Source of the DNA: Mesobacillus maritimus
Lineage (GTDB): Bacteria > Bacillota > Bacilli > Bacillales > Cytobacillaceae
DNA length: 32,073 nucleotides
Direction: 5' to 3'
Assembly (NCBI RefSeq): GCF_023715205.1
Contig: NZ_JAMBNR010000028.1
Coordinates: 1-32,073 of the forward strand
The notes under the pieces: generated by a model
Databases searched by the model: none
The model's input: only the letters and a program-made list of their open reading frames with translations
What the model was told of the DNA's origin: nothing
Made by a program: the position numbers and the translations under genes
Part shown: positions 23,334 through 32,073 of the stretch, in pieces
How the letters are laid out: each line of letters begins with the position of its first letter
Numbering within the stretch: the first letter of the stretch is position 1

Positions 23334-24890
23334 TTGAGTGAGTATTTATTACAAATGAAAAACATAAGTAAAACGTTTCCTGGTGTTAAAGCATTGGATA
23401 ATGTGGAATTAGAGATAAAGAAGGGCGAAGTTCACGCGTTAATCGGTGAAAATGGTGCAGGTAAATCCACACTCATTAAGATTTTAGCTGGGGTTTATAC
23501 GCCTGATCCAGGAGCAAGGTTTTTCTTTGAAGGCAAAGAAGCGGAAATATCCAAACCATTGGATGCAACAATGAAGGGGATTTCTATTATTTATCAGGAT
23601 TTGAGTTTGTTTCCGAACTTATCAGTAGCCGAAAACATCTATATCGGTCGTGATAGCCATAAAAAACCTTGGACAAAAGTAAAATGGAATGATATTAAAA
23701 AAATCGCAAACAAGGCGCTAAAGGAACTGGATATGGACATTGATGCGAGTATCCCGGTTGAACAACTTAGCATTGCTCAACAGCAGATGGTTGAAATTGC
23801 TCGGGCCTTGGCTTTTGATTCAAAGCTTATTGTCATGGACGAACCAACATCTTCCTTATCTGCTGGAGAAGTAGAAAAGTTGTATAACGTCATCGACAAG
23901 TTGAAGAAACAAGGGATTTCCATCATCTTTATTAGTCATAAGTTGAAGGAATTATTTAAAGTCTCGGATCGTTTCACAGTATTGCGTGATGGGAAATTTG
24001 TTGGCAGTTATGATGCACAAGATATGACGGAGCCCAAATTAATTCAATTAATGGTTGGCCGAAATGTTACTTATGAAAAGAATCAAGCGACGGTTGAGGT
24101 TGGGGAAACGATTTTTAAAGTCAACCAACTTTCGAAAGAAGGAAATTTCAAGGACATCTCCTTTGAGCTAAGAAAAGGCGAGGTCTTAGGTATTACTGGA
24201 CTTGTTGGCTCTGGACGGACAGAACTTGCTCAAGCAATCTTTGGAATTAGTACACCGGATGCTGGAACAATAGAGCTTTATGGGAAAAAGCTTTCAATCC
24301 GAAATTCCGCAGGTGCCGTAAAAGAAGGGGTAGCTTATATACCGGAAGCAAGGCAGACACAAGGACTCGTTTTAGAGCAGTCCGTTATTAATAATATTTC
24401 TTTACCAATCATCTCAAAACTTAAAAATAAATTCCGACTAACCGATCGTAAACAGGAAGTAAAGCTTGCGGAAGAATATGTAAAAACACTTGACATTCGC
24501 CCTGCACTTCCTCATTTAGATGCTGGAAATTTATCTGGTGGAAATCAGCAAAAAATCGTCATTGCGAAGTGGTTATCAACCAAGCCAAAGGTCATTATTT
24601 TTGATGAACCAACAAACGGAATTGACATTGGTGCAAAAACAGAGATTCATAAACTTATGCGAAAGCTTGCGAATGAAGGCATTGGGGTTATCATGATTTC
24701 ATCCGAGCTGCCAGAGATTTTGGCTGTTAGCGATCGAATCCTAGTCATGCGACATGGCCGAATTGCTGGAGAACTAAATGTTGCAGAGGCAACACAAGAA
24801 AACATTATGCACTATGCACTCCAAGGCAAAAGCAATGGAAAGGCTCCAACCTTTGTAGCTGAATCCAACCAGATGAGTCAGGGGGTATAG
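23334..24890 (+). CDS. Sugar ABC importer, duplicated ATPase subunit (RbsA/RhaT type)
   Basis: ATP-binding subunit of a CUT2 sugar importer with two fused nucleotide-binding domains, 518 residues. Domain 1 has Walker A GENGAGKST (38-46), signature LSIAQQQMVEIARAL and Walker B LIVMDEPTSSL; domain 2 has the usual degenerate Walker A GLVGSGRTE, signature LSGGNQQKIVIAKWL and Walker B VIIFDEPTNGID. The start is TTG 23334 after AGAGGAGGGA. The first permease gene begins 2 bases after the stop. The order ATPase-permease-permease-binding protein equals that of lsrACDB and differs from ribose operons, which have one permease. Confidence 0.94.
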   Translation: MSEYLLQMKNISKTFPGVKALDNVELEIKKGEVHALIGENGAGKSTLIKILAGVYTPDPGARFFFEGKEAEISKPLDATMKGISIIYQDLSLFPNLSVAENIYIGRDSHKKPWTKVKWNDIKKIANKALKELDMDIDASIPVEQLSIAQQQMVEIARALAFDSKLIVMDEPTSSLSAGEVEKLYNVIDKLKKQGISIIFISHKLKELFKVSDRFTVLRDGKFVGSYDAQDMTEPKLIQLMVGRNVTYEKNQATVEVGETIFKVNQLSKEGNFKDISFELRKGEVLGITGLVGSGRTELAQAIFGISTPDAGTIELYGKKLSIRNSAGAVKEGVAYIPEARQTQGLVLEQSVINNISLPIISKLKNKFRLTDRKQEVKLAEEYVKTLDIRPALPHLDAGNLSGGNQQKIVIAKWLSTKPKVIIFDEPTNGIDIGAKTEIHKLMRKLANEGIGVIMISSELPEILAVSDRILVMRHGRIAGELNVAEATQENIMHYALQGKSNGKAPTFVAESNQMSQGV

Positions 24891-24892
24891 AG

Positions 24893-25876
24893 ATGAAATC
24901 CATCATAAAACAAAAAGAATTCAGTATTTTCATGATTGTCGTGTTACTCTGCGTTGTCTTGTCATTTGTTAGTCCTGTCTTTTTAACTTTTGAAAACTTC
25001 TTAGACATTATTGAAGGGAATGTCGTGATGGCGATTCTAGCCGTCGGGATGACTTTGGTTATCATCACAGGGGACATTGACGTTTCGGTGGCTGCTGCTA
25101 CCACAGCAGTGGCAGTTATTATTGGTAACCTGTTCAGTTTCTTGCCAGACAGCTGGATTTCCATTTTAATTCTATTCTTAATTGCTCCGGTAATCGGAAT
25201 AATCATTGGAGCAATCAATGGTTTGCTTGTTTCAAAGATTAAGATACCAGCGATTGTCGTGACATTAGGAACCTTAAACATTATCAACGGATTGGTCCTA
25301 TACTTGACGAATGGTCAATACTTAAATAGCTCTAATTTTCCGAAACCATTTTTAACATTTGCTAATTTCGAGTTCTTAGGGATTCCAATCTTAGTTTATC
25401 TTCTTACTGCAGTTGCAATTCTTACATGGTTTATTTTGAAACATACTCTTATCGGTCGTTCTGTTTTAGCCATTGGAGGAAAGTCACAATCTGCTGTTCG
25501 GGTAGGAATTAATTACAACAAAGTAAAACTCTTCGTATTTGCTTATATGGGATTTTTGGCGGGAATTGCGGCGATTGCCCAGACAGCCTATACAAAGGCG
25601 GTTGATCCAAATGGATTACTAGGTGTTGAGATGATGGTTATTGCAGCGGTTGTATTAGGTGGAACCAATATTCAAGGTGGACGAGGTTCCATTCAAGGTA
25701 CGCTGTTAGGCGTTCTCCTTCTTGCCATCATGCAAAACGGAATGATTTTGGCACATATCGACACTTTCTGGCAAAAGGTTGTAACGGGTGCGATTATCGT
25801 TATCGCTGTATCCTATGACCAGATTAGCTATAGAAGACAACAAGCAAAATTAGCCAAGATAGAAGTAGAGGCATAG
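24893..25876 (+). CDS. Sugar ABC importer permease 1
   Basis: Membrane subunit of the CUT2 importer (BPD_transp_2 family), 327 residues with about ten hydrophobic segments. Family marks are GMTLVIITGDIDVSVAA near residue 53, AINGLLVSKIKIPAIVVTLGTL near 105 and VVLGGTNIQGGRGSIQGTLLG near 262. It starts 2 bases after the ATPase stop, and the second permease begins 12 bases after its own stop, so translation is tightly coupled. The two permeases differ clearly from each other and probably form a heterodimer. Confidence 0.93.
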   Translation: MKSIIKQKEFSIFMIVVLLCVVLSFVSPVFLTFENFLDIIEGNVVMAILAVGMTLVIITGDIDVSVAAATTAVAVIIGNLFSFLPDSWISILILFLIAPVIGIIIGAINGLLVSKIKIPAIVVTLGTLNIINGLVLYLTNGQYLNSSNFPKPFLTFANFEFLGIPILVYLLTAVAILTWFILKHTLIGRSVLAIGGKSQSAVRVGINYNKVKLFVFAYMGFLAGIAAIAQTAYTKAVDPNGLLGVEMMVIAAVVLGGTNIQGGRGSIQGTLLGVLLLAIMQNGMILAHIDTFWQKVVTGAIIVIAVSYDQISYRRQQAKLAKIEVEA

Positions 25877-25888
25877 GGGGGGAGAAAA

Positions 25889-26851
25889 ATGAAACTTTCA
25901 AAGGAAAGTGTGTTAGGACTTATAGCAATTGCTACTATTCTTTTAATGAGTTTAATAGCACCGGGTTTTTTATCATCTAACAATATTAATAACCTGATGT
26001 TTCAACTCCCTGAATTTGGATTAATAGCGTTAGGGATGATGGTCGTTATCATTACAGGAGGTATCGACCTTTCGATAACGTATATCGCGGCATTATCTGG
26101 GGTTGGCGCAGCTCTAATGTTGGTAAATGGTTATCCAATTTTCTTAGCTATATTAGTAGCCGTTATTTTCGGATTAGCCTGCGGTGCATTTAACGGATTT
26201 ATCGTTTCTAAGATTGGCGTATCTCCAATTCTTGTGACCATTGGTACATGGGTTCTTTTTGAAGGAATTATCCTTGCGATTACGAAAGGGCAATCGATTT
26301 CCGGTTTTAGTGAAACCTACTCCCTTATTGGGAACGGTTATTATATGGGGCTTTTCCCATTGTCGATGCTCATCTTTGCCTTCTTTGTCCTCGTGACAGG
26401 CGTTCTTTTGAATAAGACAGGCTGGGGTCGAAATGTTTACATGTATGGAAGCAATGATGTGGCAACCTTGTTTTCCGGTGTGAGGAATAACCGTGTCGTG
26501 ATGAAAGTTTATTTATATGCAGGATTACTTGCAGCAATCTCAGCGATTATCATGACATCTCGTTACAATTCAGTAAAAGTAGACTTGGGATCTTCTTATC
26601 TTCTCCAAAGTGTGGCTGCGTCCGTACTTGGAGGGACAAAGATTGAAGGAGGCTACGGGAAAGTAATGGGAACGGTTTACGCCGTGATCATTTTCTTAAC
26701 CCTTTCCAATGGACTGAACCTACTTGGTGTTCACAGAGCCATTGTTGATGTCTTTATCGGGGTGATCCTCATCTCGGTTCTAACATTGAATTTCTTCTCT
26801 GATAAAATCAAACAGAAGAAAGAGACAACAAAGGCATCAAAAGTTGCATAA
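25889..26851 (+). CDS. Sugar ABC importer permease 2
   Basis: Second CUT2 permease, 320 residues, with GMMVVIITGGIDLSITYIAALSG, FNGFIVSKIGVSPILVTIGTW and SVLGGTKIEGGYGKVMGT as family motifs. ATG 25889 follows GGGGGGAGA. It pairs with the preceding permease. The binding-protein gene follows after a 143-base gap that contains a cre-like site, so the latter may also be transcribed separately. Confidence 0.93.
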   Translation: MKLSKESVLGLIAIATILLMSLIAPGFLSSNNINNLMFQLPEFGLIALGMMVVIITGGIDLSITYIAALSGVGAALMLVNGYPIFLAILVAVIFGLACGAFNGFIVSKIGVSPILVTIGTWVLFEGIILAITKGQSISGFSETYSLIGNGYYMGLFPLSMLIFAFFVLVTGVLLNKTGWGRNVYMYGSNDVATLFSGVRNNRVVMKVYLYAGLLAAISAIIMTSRYNSVKVDLGSSYLLQSVAASVLGGTKIEGGYGKVMGTVYAVIIFLTLSNGLNLLGVHRAIVDVFIGVILISVLTLNFFSDKIKQKKETTKASKVA

Positions 26852-26910
26852 TAAGAGGATTGCTTAACTTTGGGAAGATCCCATTGTTAAGTAAACCTTA
26901 TTCTAATTGT

Positions 26911-26924
26911 TGTAAGCGTTATCC
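26911..26924. promoter_or_regulatory. cre-like site upstream of the binding protein
   Basis: TGTAAGCGTTATCC fits the cre consensus TGWAARCGYTWNCW except for the last base. It lies 71 bases upstream of the start codon of the binding protein and suggests separate CcpA control of its high-level expression. Confidence 0.65.
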
Positions 26925-26994
26925 TATACTGGTTTTTCCCTAGTTGATCTAGGTAAAACATAAAAAAACAAAATCCTTAAGGGGGAAAATGCTC

Positions 26995-28047
26995 ATGAAA
27001 AAGTTCGCAAAGACTTTAATGTCAGGTGTGTTTGCTGCTAGCCTTCTGGCTGGTTGTGTCTCTGGTAACGGTGGAAGCTCTAGTGGTGGAGAAGCTGAGG
27101 GTGGAAACCAAGCTGAAGGGGGAGCGGATAATGGGGAATTATCCATTGCCGTAGTACCGAAGCTTGTTGGAATTCCATACTTCAATGCATCTGAAAAAGG
27201 TGCAAACCAAGCTGGGGAAGACCTTGGTGTGGATGTACAGTATACAGGTCCAACCCAAGCTGACGCAGCTGCACAGGTTAAAGTAGTGGAAGACCTAATC
27301 TCTAAAAATGTAGATGTGATTGCGATTGCACCAAATGATCCTGCATCTGTTGATCCAGTTCTAAAGAAAGCAAAAGACCAAGGCATTAACGTTATTGACT
27401 GGGATACACCAGCAAACAAAGACCTTGTTGAATATTCCGTAAAGCAAATCGATGATGATGTTTTCGGTCGCCATATGGCTCAAAAGTTAGTTGAAGCGAT
27501 GGGTACAGAAGAAGGCGAAATTGCGATTTTAACAGGCGGTCTTTCTGCTGCCAACCTTAACCTATGGATTGAGGCTGCACAAAAAGAATTCGACGAAAAC
27601 TATCCTGGAATTAAAATTGTCACTGAAAAAATTCCTACAGAAGAAAAGCAACAGGTTGCTTATCAAAAGACTCTTGATTTAATGAAGTCTTACCCGAACC
27701 TTAAAGGAATCCTTGCTGTTTCAACTCCAGCTCCACTAGGTGCTGCACAAGCGGTACAGGAAAAAGGTATGCAAGATAAGATTTCAGTTGTAGGTTCTGC
27801 GCTGCCAACTGACTCTCTTCCGTTCTTAGAAGATGGCTCTCTTGATACAGCAGTTCTTTGGGATCCAGGTAAATTAGGTGCTCTTACTGTTGCAGTTGGA
27901 AAAATGATTGCTGAAGGTGAAGAGATTACAGATGGTATGGAAGTTGAAGGCGTTGGTCAAATCTCAGTATTAGAAGATGGAAAGTCTATCATCATGGGAC
28001 CTCCAGCTGACTTTACAAAAGAAAATGCAGCTGACTTCGATTTCTAA
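26995..28047 (+). CDS. Sugar-binding lipoprotein of the ABC importer (LsrB/RhaS-like)
   Basis: Extracellular substrate-binding protein (Peripla_BP_4 type) anchored by lipid at C21 (SLLAGC after a KKFAK n-region), then a Gly/Ser/Glu linker to about residue 47. The mature part aligns by eye with LsrB, the AI-2 receptor: VVPKLVGIPYF, DVQYTGPTQAD, NVIDWDTP, AVLWDPGKLG and VGQISVLEDG. Where Salmonella LsrB has D166-Q167 and P220/A222 for AI-2, this protein has N187-L188 and different residues, so a sugar such as rhamnose or a ketose is more likely. ATG 26995 is 8 bases after AAGGGGGA; ATG 26989 is too close. It ends at a long hairpin. Confidence 0.92.
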   Translation: MKKFAKTLMSGVFAASLLAGCVSGNGGSSSGGEAEGGNQAEGGADNGELSIAVVPKLVGIPYFNASEKGANQAGEDLGVDVQYTGPTQADAAAQVKVVEDLISKNVDVIAIAPNDPASVDPVLKKAKDQGINVIDWDTPANKDLVEYSVKQIDDDVFGRHMAQKLVEAMGTEEGEIAILTGGLSAANLNLWIEAAQKEFDENYPGIKIVTEKIPTEEKQQVAYQKTLDLMKSYPNLKGILAVSTPAPLGAAQAVQEKGMQDKISVVGSALPTDSLPFLEDGSLDTAVLWDPGKLGALTVAVGKMIAEGEEITDGMEVEGVGQISVLEDGKSIIMGPPADFTKENAADFDF

Positions 28048-28073
28048 TAAGAATTTTACATGAAAACCGTGAT

Positions 28074-28106
28074 GTCCTGAAAGTGAGTTGCACTCACTTT
28101 TGGGAC
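28074..28106 (+). terminator. Stable hairpin after the binding-protein gene
   Basis: GTCC-TG-AAAGTGAGT and ACTCACTTT-TG-GGAC form a long stem with a 3-base loop. No T-run follows immediately (TCACTTTTATC). It may be a leaky terminator or an mRNA-stabilising 3' end, common after binding-protein genes that need excess expression. Confidence 0.65.
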
Positions 28107-28235
28107 TCACTTTTATCTACTCCCACTCGACTATAAAATCCCTCGTATTAACTTAAACTCTTCTAACCTATTTGCCCCATTAAATAAGAAAGAACAAAGG
28201 GTACAGATGATAAACAAAAAAGGAGGATATCAATC

Positions 28236-29183
28236 ATGAAGTTACAAAACTACCAATTAAAAAATGAAAAAATAAAACAAGCCTTTTTAAAGCTCAAAAC
28301 AGAACAGCCGGAACGTTTTCAAGAGAGATTGAAATTATCTTGGAGCAATTGGGGCTTTGGACTTGAGACGCTAGAAGAGTCCCTCATCCGCTTAAAAGAA
28401 GCGGGAATCGAGTACATTGAACTTCATGGCAATCATTATGGAGACGATCTTGGGTATGACGTCGAGGAAACACTCTCTCTATTGAAAAAATACAATATGA
28501 AGGTATCTGGTGTTTGCGGGATGTTCTCCGCAGAAAATGATCTTTCTAGCAATCTTCCAAGTAAAAGACAAGCAGCGATTAGCTACATAAAAAGAGAGCT
28601 TGCTTTTACGAGCGCGGTCGGAGGAGAGTATTTGCTTGTTGTTCCTGGAGCAGTTGGACGTCCCAATGCATACGACGATACGGAGTTTGAACGCAGCATT
28701 CGCACACTAAGAGGATTAGGTACGCTATTTGCTGAAAGCGGTGTCAAAGCAGCGATTGAACCAATCCGATCTGCGGAAGTTAGCTTTGTCCATACCGTTG
28801 CCGATGCGAAAAATTATATTAAGGCAGTGAATCACGAAGCGATCCAACATATTAATGGAGACATTTATCATATGCAATCAGAGGAAGCACATATTGGCGA
28901 AGCGATTATCGAAGCGGGCAACCAGTTAGTGAACCTTCATCTAGCAGACAGCAATCGAGGTGCTTTAGGGGAAGGATTCATGGACATTGATACGATCATC
29001 ATGGCTCTATATCTCATTGGCTACAATCAAGGAAATCGTTTCTTGACTCCAGAGCCACTAGGACCAGGAGGAGATCCATACCCTGCGATGAATTCCATAC
29101 CGGACAAGCAGAAGCTCGAAAATTTGGTCCGCCAAACAGCAACCTATTTTAAAGAGCGAGAGAACGAGCTGTTGTCTCTATAA
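28236..29183 (+). CDS. TIM-barrel sugar (phosphate) isomerase/epimerase, ketose 3-epimerase-like
   Basis: Xylose-isomerase-like TIM barrel (AP_endonuc_2 family), 315 residues. The C-terminal half has the D-tagatose/L-ribulose 3-epimerase pattern: AAIEPI (metal glutamate), [40 protein letters not shown] and [13 protein letters not shown] infer that it epimerises a free ketose at C3, for example L-xylulose to L-ribulose, and so could supply AraB in a cluster that lacks L-arabinose isomerase. An L-xylulose-5-phosphate 3-epimerase (UlaE-like) role is the main alternative. ATG 28236 follows AAAAGGAGG. araD starts 65 bases after the stop. Confidence 0.85.
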   Translation: MKLQNYQLKNEKIKQAFLKLKTEQPERFQERLKLSWSNWGFGLETLEESLIRLKEAGIEYIELHGNHYGDDLGYDVEETLSLLKKYNMKVSGVCGMFSAENDLSSNLPSKRQAAISYIKRELAFTSAVGGEYLLVVPGAVGRPNAYDDTEFERSIRTLRGLGTLFAESGVKAAIEPIRSAEVSFVHTVADAKNYIKAVNHEAIQHINGDIYHMQSEEAHIGEAIIEAGNQLVNLHLADSNRGALGEGFMDIDTIIMALYLIGYNQGNRFLTPEPLGPGGDPYPAMNSIPDKQKLENLVRQTATYFKERENELLSL

Positions 29184-29248
29184 ATCTTTTTAATTGGTTA
29201 TTAGTAACATCGTCTTGTACAAAATCAATATGGGAAGGGGAGATTCGA

Positions 29249-29938
29249 GTGTTAGAAGCTTTAAAGCGAGAAGTGCTCGAAGCCAATCAGGCATTACCGA
29301 AGGAAGGTTTAGTTACTCTTACTTGGGGCAATGTTAGTGGCATTGATAGAGAAAAAAATCTTGTCGTAATTAAACCGAGTGGTGTTCCTTATGACCGATT
29401 AAAAATAGAAGACTTGGTTGTCGTGGATTTAGAAGGTAATGTCGTTGAAGGAAAGTTAAAGCCATCATCTGATACGCCGACACATTTAGTTTTATATAAA
29501 CATTTTGAGGGAATCGGTGGAGTCGTGCATACCCATTCTCCTTATGCAACGAGCTGGGCGCAGGCAGGGAAAGGCATCCCGGCCTTAGGAACAACGCATG
29601 CTGATTATTATTATGGGACAGTTCCTTGCACAAGACCGATGACAAAGGCAGAAATACTCGGCGATTATGAACTTGAGACAGGAAATGTCATTATTGAAAC
29701 GTTTGAGAAATTGAATCCAAACGAGATTCCTAGTGTACTGGTACATGGTCATGCTTCCTTTACCTGGGGAAAAAGTGCAATGAAAGCAATCGAGAATGCG
29801 GTTGTATTAGAAGAAGTAGCAAAAATGGGTCTTTGGACATTCCAATTGAACAACCAAATAGCTTCGATGGACCAATCCCTATTAGACAAACATTATTTGC
29901 GCAAACATGGGGCATATGCCTATTACGGACAGAACTAA
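29249..29938 (+). CDS. araD: L-ribulose-5-phosphate 4-epimerase
   Basis: Zinc enzyme converting L-ribulose 5-phosphate to D-xylulose 5-phosphate, the entry into the pentose phosphate pathway. At 229 residues it follows E. coli AraD closely from end to end: [40 protein letters not shown] with the HxH zinc ligands, [25 protein letters not shown] with a further histidine, and the C-terminal [16 protein letters not shown] with the catalytic-type tyrosine. GTG 29249 is 5 bases after GAAGGGGAGA. araB begins 16 bases after the stop. Confidence 0.95.
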   Translation: MLEALKREVLEANQALPKEGLVTLTWGNVSGIDREKNLVVIKPSGVPYDRLKIEDLVVVDLEGNVVEGKLKPSSDTPTHLVLYKHFEGIGGVVHTHSPYATSWAQAGKGIPALGTTHADYYYGTVPCTRPMTKAEILGDYELETGNVIIETFEKLNPNEIPSVLVHGHASFTWGKSAMKAIENAVVLEEVAKMGLWTFQLNNQIASMDQSLLDKHYLRKHGAYAYYGQN

Positions 29939-29954
29939 CAGGGGGTTTATGGCA

Positions 29955-31628
29955 ATGGCAAAAAAATATGCAATTGGTGTAGATTACGGAACACAGTCAG
30001 GCCGGGCTGTTTTGGTTTCCTTAGAAGATGGCACAGAACTAGCGGATCATGTAACCCCATATTCGAATGGCGTGATCGATGAGAAGCTGCCTGAATCAGG
30101 TGTAGAACTAGGCTTTGAATGGGCGCTTCAGGACCCAAATGATTATCTCGAAGTGTTAAAAAAATCGGTTCCTGCGGTAGTAAGCGAATCAGGCGTGAAT
30201 CCAGAAGATATTATCGGGATGGGAATTGACTTTACGGCTTGCACAATGCTGCCAATTGATAAACAAGGAGAGCCTCTTTGTTTTAATACTGACTGGAGAG
30301 AGAATCCACATAGCTGGGTAAAGCTTTGGAAACACCATGCGGCCCAGGCGCATGCGAATAAATTGAATGACATCGCAAACGAACGAAATGAGAAGTTTTT
30401 AGCTCGTTATGGTGGAAAGATTTCCTCTGAGTGGATGATGGCGAAAGCGTGGCAAATCCTTGATGAGGCACCGGAAATTTATGAGGAAGCGGATCAATTT
30501 GTCGAAGCGGCTGACTGGGTGATTTCGAAGTTAACAGGCAACTTGCTTCGAAATAGTTGTACCGCTGGATATAAAGCCATTTGGCATAAAGAAGAAGGTT
30601 ACCCGAGCAAGGAATTTTTTAAGGCATTGAATCCTCGCTTGGAAGATTTAGCCGAAACTAAACTTCGCGGCGAGGTTGTGCCACTAGGGACAAAAGCGGG
30701 TCAGTTAACAGACAGCATGGCTGAAATTCTCGGCTTAAGTCCAAAAGTCGCCGTTGCTGTGGGCAATGTAGATGCACATGCTTCTGTACCAGGAGTTGGG
30801 GTTGTCACGCCTGGAAAACTCGTGATGGCAATGGGAACATCTATCTGTCATTTGCTGCTTGGTGAGAAGGAAGTTGCGGTTGAAGGAATGTGCGGCGTCG
30901 TTGAGGATGGAATCATTCCGGGGCTGTATGGATATGAAGCAGGACAATCGGCGGTTGGAGATATTTTTGAATGGTTTGTGAATCACTCTGTACCAGCGTA
31001 TGTTGAAGAAGCAGCGAAAGCAGACGGTATTGGCATTCATCAATGGCTAGAGCAAAAAGCAGCCGAGTATAAGCCTGGGGAGACAGGTTTGCTTGCGCTA
31101 GATTGGTGGAATGGAAATCGTTCCGTTTTAGTTGATACGGAGCTAAGTGGGGTAATTTTAGGCGCCACGTTGCAAACAAAGCCGGAAGAGATGTACCGTG
31201 CCTTGCTTGAAGCGACTGCGTTCGGAACGAGAAAAATTGTCGATGCTTTTCATGAAAAAGGGTTACAGGTAGATGAATTGTATGCGTGCGGTGGGCTTCC
31301 GCAGAAAAACAAATTATTAATGCAAATCTATGCGGATGTTACAAATCGGTCGATTAAAATCGCCGCTTCCAAACAAACACCTGCTTTAGGAGCTGCGATG
31401 TTTGGTGCAGTAGCCGCTGGAAAAGACAGCGGTGGATATGACAACATTATTGATGCGACAGAAAAAATGGCACGGATTAAAGAGGAAACCTTTGAACCGA
31501 TTCCGGAAAACGTAGCATTATATGAAAAACTCTATCAAGAATATTCAAGACTGCATGATTATTTTGGACGTGGTGAAAACAACGTCATGCACCGATTAAA
31601 ATCAATCCGGTCACAAGTAAGCGAGTAA
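29955..31628 (+). CDS. araB: Ribulokinase
   Basis: FGGY-family kinase that phosphorylates L-ribulose (and usually D-ribulose) at O5, making the substrate of AraD. The 557 residues match the usual length of about 560. Motifs: [15 protein letters not shown] at the N-terminus (phosphate 1), [54 protein letters not shown], and the C-terminal [19 protein letters not shown] with [10 protein letters not shown]-like [12 protein letters not shown]. Two adjacent ATGs exist; ATG 29955 is 9 bases and ATG 29949 3 bases after AGGGGG. The frame is open upstream into araD without another ribosome binding site. It is the last gene of the island, with a terminator after it. Confidence 0.95.
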   Translation: MAKKYAIGVDYGTQSGRAVLVSLEDGTELADHVTPYSNGVIDEKLPESGVELGFEWALQDPNDYLEVLKKSVPAVVSESGVNPEDIIGMGIDFTACTMLPIDKQGEPLCFNTDWRENPHSWVKLWKHHAAQAHANKLNDIANERNEKFLARYGGKISSEWMMAKAWQILDEAPEIYEEADQFVEAADWVISKLTGNLLRNSCTAGYKAIWHKEEGYPSKEFFKALNPRLEDLAETKLRGEVVPLGTKAGQLTDSMAEILGLSPKVAVAVGNVDAHASVPGVGVVTPGKLVMAMGTSICHLLLGEKEVAVEGMCGVVEDGIIPGLYGYEAGQSAVGDIFEWFVNHSVPAYVEEAAKADGIGIHQWLEQKAAEYKPGETGLLALDWWNGNRSVLVDTELSGVILGATLQTKPEEMYRALLEATAFGTRKIVDAFHEKGLQVDELYACGGLPQKNKLLMQIYADVTNRSIKIAASKQTPALGAAMFGAVAAGKDSGGYDNIIDATEKMARIKEETFEPIPENVALYEKLYQEYSRLHDYFGRGENNVMHRLKSIRSQVSE

Positions 31629-31648
31629 AAGGTAAGATTGCTAGATAA

Positions 31649-31687
31649 AGAGAGGTAGGTCCTATAAAATGGTCCAGCCTCTTTTTC
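31649..31687 (+). terminator. Terminator after araB
   Basis: AGAGGTAGGTCC pairs imperfectly with GGTCCAGCCTCT and is followed by TTTTTCC. Confidence 0.7.
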
Positions 31688-31827
31688 CTTTAGGGAAAGG
31701 ACATCGTGCCGGGGATCATAGTCGTTATGTGCATTTATAATTTTATTTCGATTCTCAGATGTCTTGCGAGAAGTTAATTGAGTATAGGGTCGTTTTTTAA
31801 AAAAGAGCACTTTATAGGGGATAAGGG

Positions 31828-32073
31828 TGGTTACCCCAAAAAGTTAGAGTTTTATTATGCAGCTAATTGGCTAGATTGAATTCGGTATTCTACTGGACTC
31901 AGTCCAGCCAATTTTGCTTTTGATCGTTCATTGTTATACCAGTAGAATATTCTTCTATTCGTCTTTTCAATTCTTCATAGCTGACTAGTTTTTCCCCATA
32001 ATACATTTCTTGCTTTAAAATACCAAAGAAATTCTCCATCGAGGCATTGTCTGCACAAGTTGCTTTACGTGAC
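31828..32073 (-). mobile_element. IS3-family insertion sequence, one end, cut by the window
   Basis: The terminal sequence TGGTTACCCCAAAAAGTTAG resembles IS3/IS150-group inverted repeat ends. The element runs off the right edge of the window. The spacer between araB and this end (31688-31827) holds nothing I can identify. Confidence 0.75.
31855..32073 (-). pseudogene. IS3-family transposase (OrfB C-terminus), frameshifted and partial
   Basis: On the minus strand the frame reads RKATCADNASMENFFGILKQ, then YYGEKLVSYEELKRRIEEY, which is the DDE integrase end of IS3 OrfB including the catalytic glutamate in ASMENFFG. After that the frame is lost; the remaining C-terminus, YWYNNERSKAKLAGLSPVEY then stop at 31855-31857, lies in another frame. 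One base is missing near 31946-31953. The N-terminal part is outside the window. The frameshift should inactivate or truncate this copy. Confidence 0.85.

Noticed and set aside
24805-25287. Minus-strand frame of 160 codons across the ATPase-permease junction
   Set aside because: It is antisense to two well-supported genes, and its composition is that of a reversed hydrophobic permease.
29205-29221. Possible AraR box (TTGTACAAAA) before araD
   Set aside because: Only one half-site matches the B. subtilis AraR consensus; the other half does not, and no GntR/LacI-type AraR is encoded nearby.

Overview
The window looks like a stretch of a low-GC, Gram-positive, endospore-forming Bacillaceae chromosome. 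The signs are a 5S rRNA gene followed by a long tRNA cluster of the Bacillus type, a cwlJ-gerQ spore germination pair, A/G-rich Shine-Dalgarno sites with frequent TTG/GTG starts, lipoprotein binding proteins and CcpA-type cre sites. A species cannot be assigned from sequence reading alone.

Layout. (1) 10-2499: the end of an rRNA operon (5S) and 19 tRNA genes, closed by a strong terminator. The cluster carries a family of tiny hairpins in its spacers and a partial copy of the tRNA-fMet 5' end in front of a 120-bp insert. (2) 2500-3420: gene-poor DNA with inverted and dispersed repeats. (3) 3424-4509: cwlJ and gerQ, a spore-cortex hydrolase and its coat partner. (4) 4711-5634 (-): an EamA/DMT exporter. 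(5) 6010-9091: a TRAP transporter in the order dctQ-dctM-dctP; dctP seems to start at a non-AUG/GUG/UUG codon. (6) 9161-9751 (-): a nitroreductase pseudogene. (7) 10267-14969: two large proteins of unknown function, an arylamine N-acetyltransferase, and a small Gly/Tyr/Pro-rich protein on the minus strand. The spacers here hold a possible three-way-junction structure and the second copy of the dispersed repeat. (8) 15456-16508: a PanE/ApbA-type ketopantoate reductase homologue.

(9) 17008-31628 is a roughly 15-kb carbohydrate island, all on the plus strand. It holds a fused rhamnulose-1-phosphate aldolase/lactaldehyde dehydrogenase (rhaEW), an AraC-type and a DeoR-type regulator, a ribulose/allulose-phosphate 3-epimerase, a ribokinase-like PfkB kinase, an ABC importer with two permeases and an LsrB/RhaS-like binding lipoprotein, a TIM-barrel ketose 3-epimerase-like protein, AraD and AraB. 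Neither an L-arabinose isomerase nor an L-rhamnose isomerase/rhamnulokinase is present. The set would suit uptake and catabolism of rare ketoses or deoxysugars: free-ketose 3-epimerisation to L-ribulose, then AraB and AraD to D-xylulose 5-phosphate, and in parallel a kinase plus allulose-phosphate-type epimerase to fructose 6-phosphate or pentose phosphates. This is inference. Two cre-like sites, one clear sigma-A promoter and shared AC-rich motifs upstream of three transcription units suggest carbon catabolite repression and common control.

(10) 31828-32073: the end of an IS3-family insertion sequence whose transposase reading frame is broken; it runs off the window.
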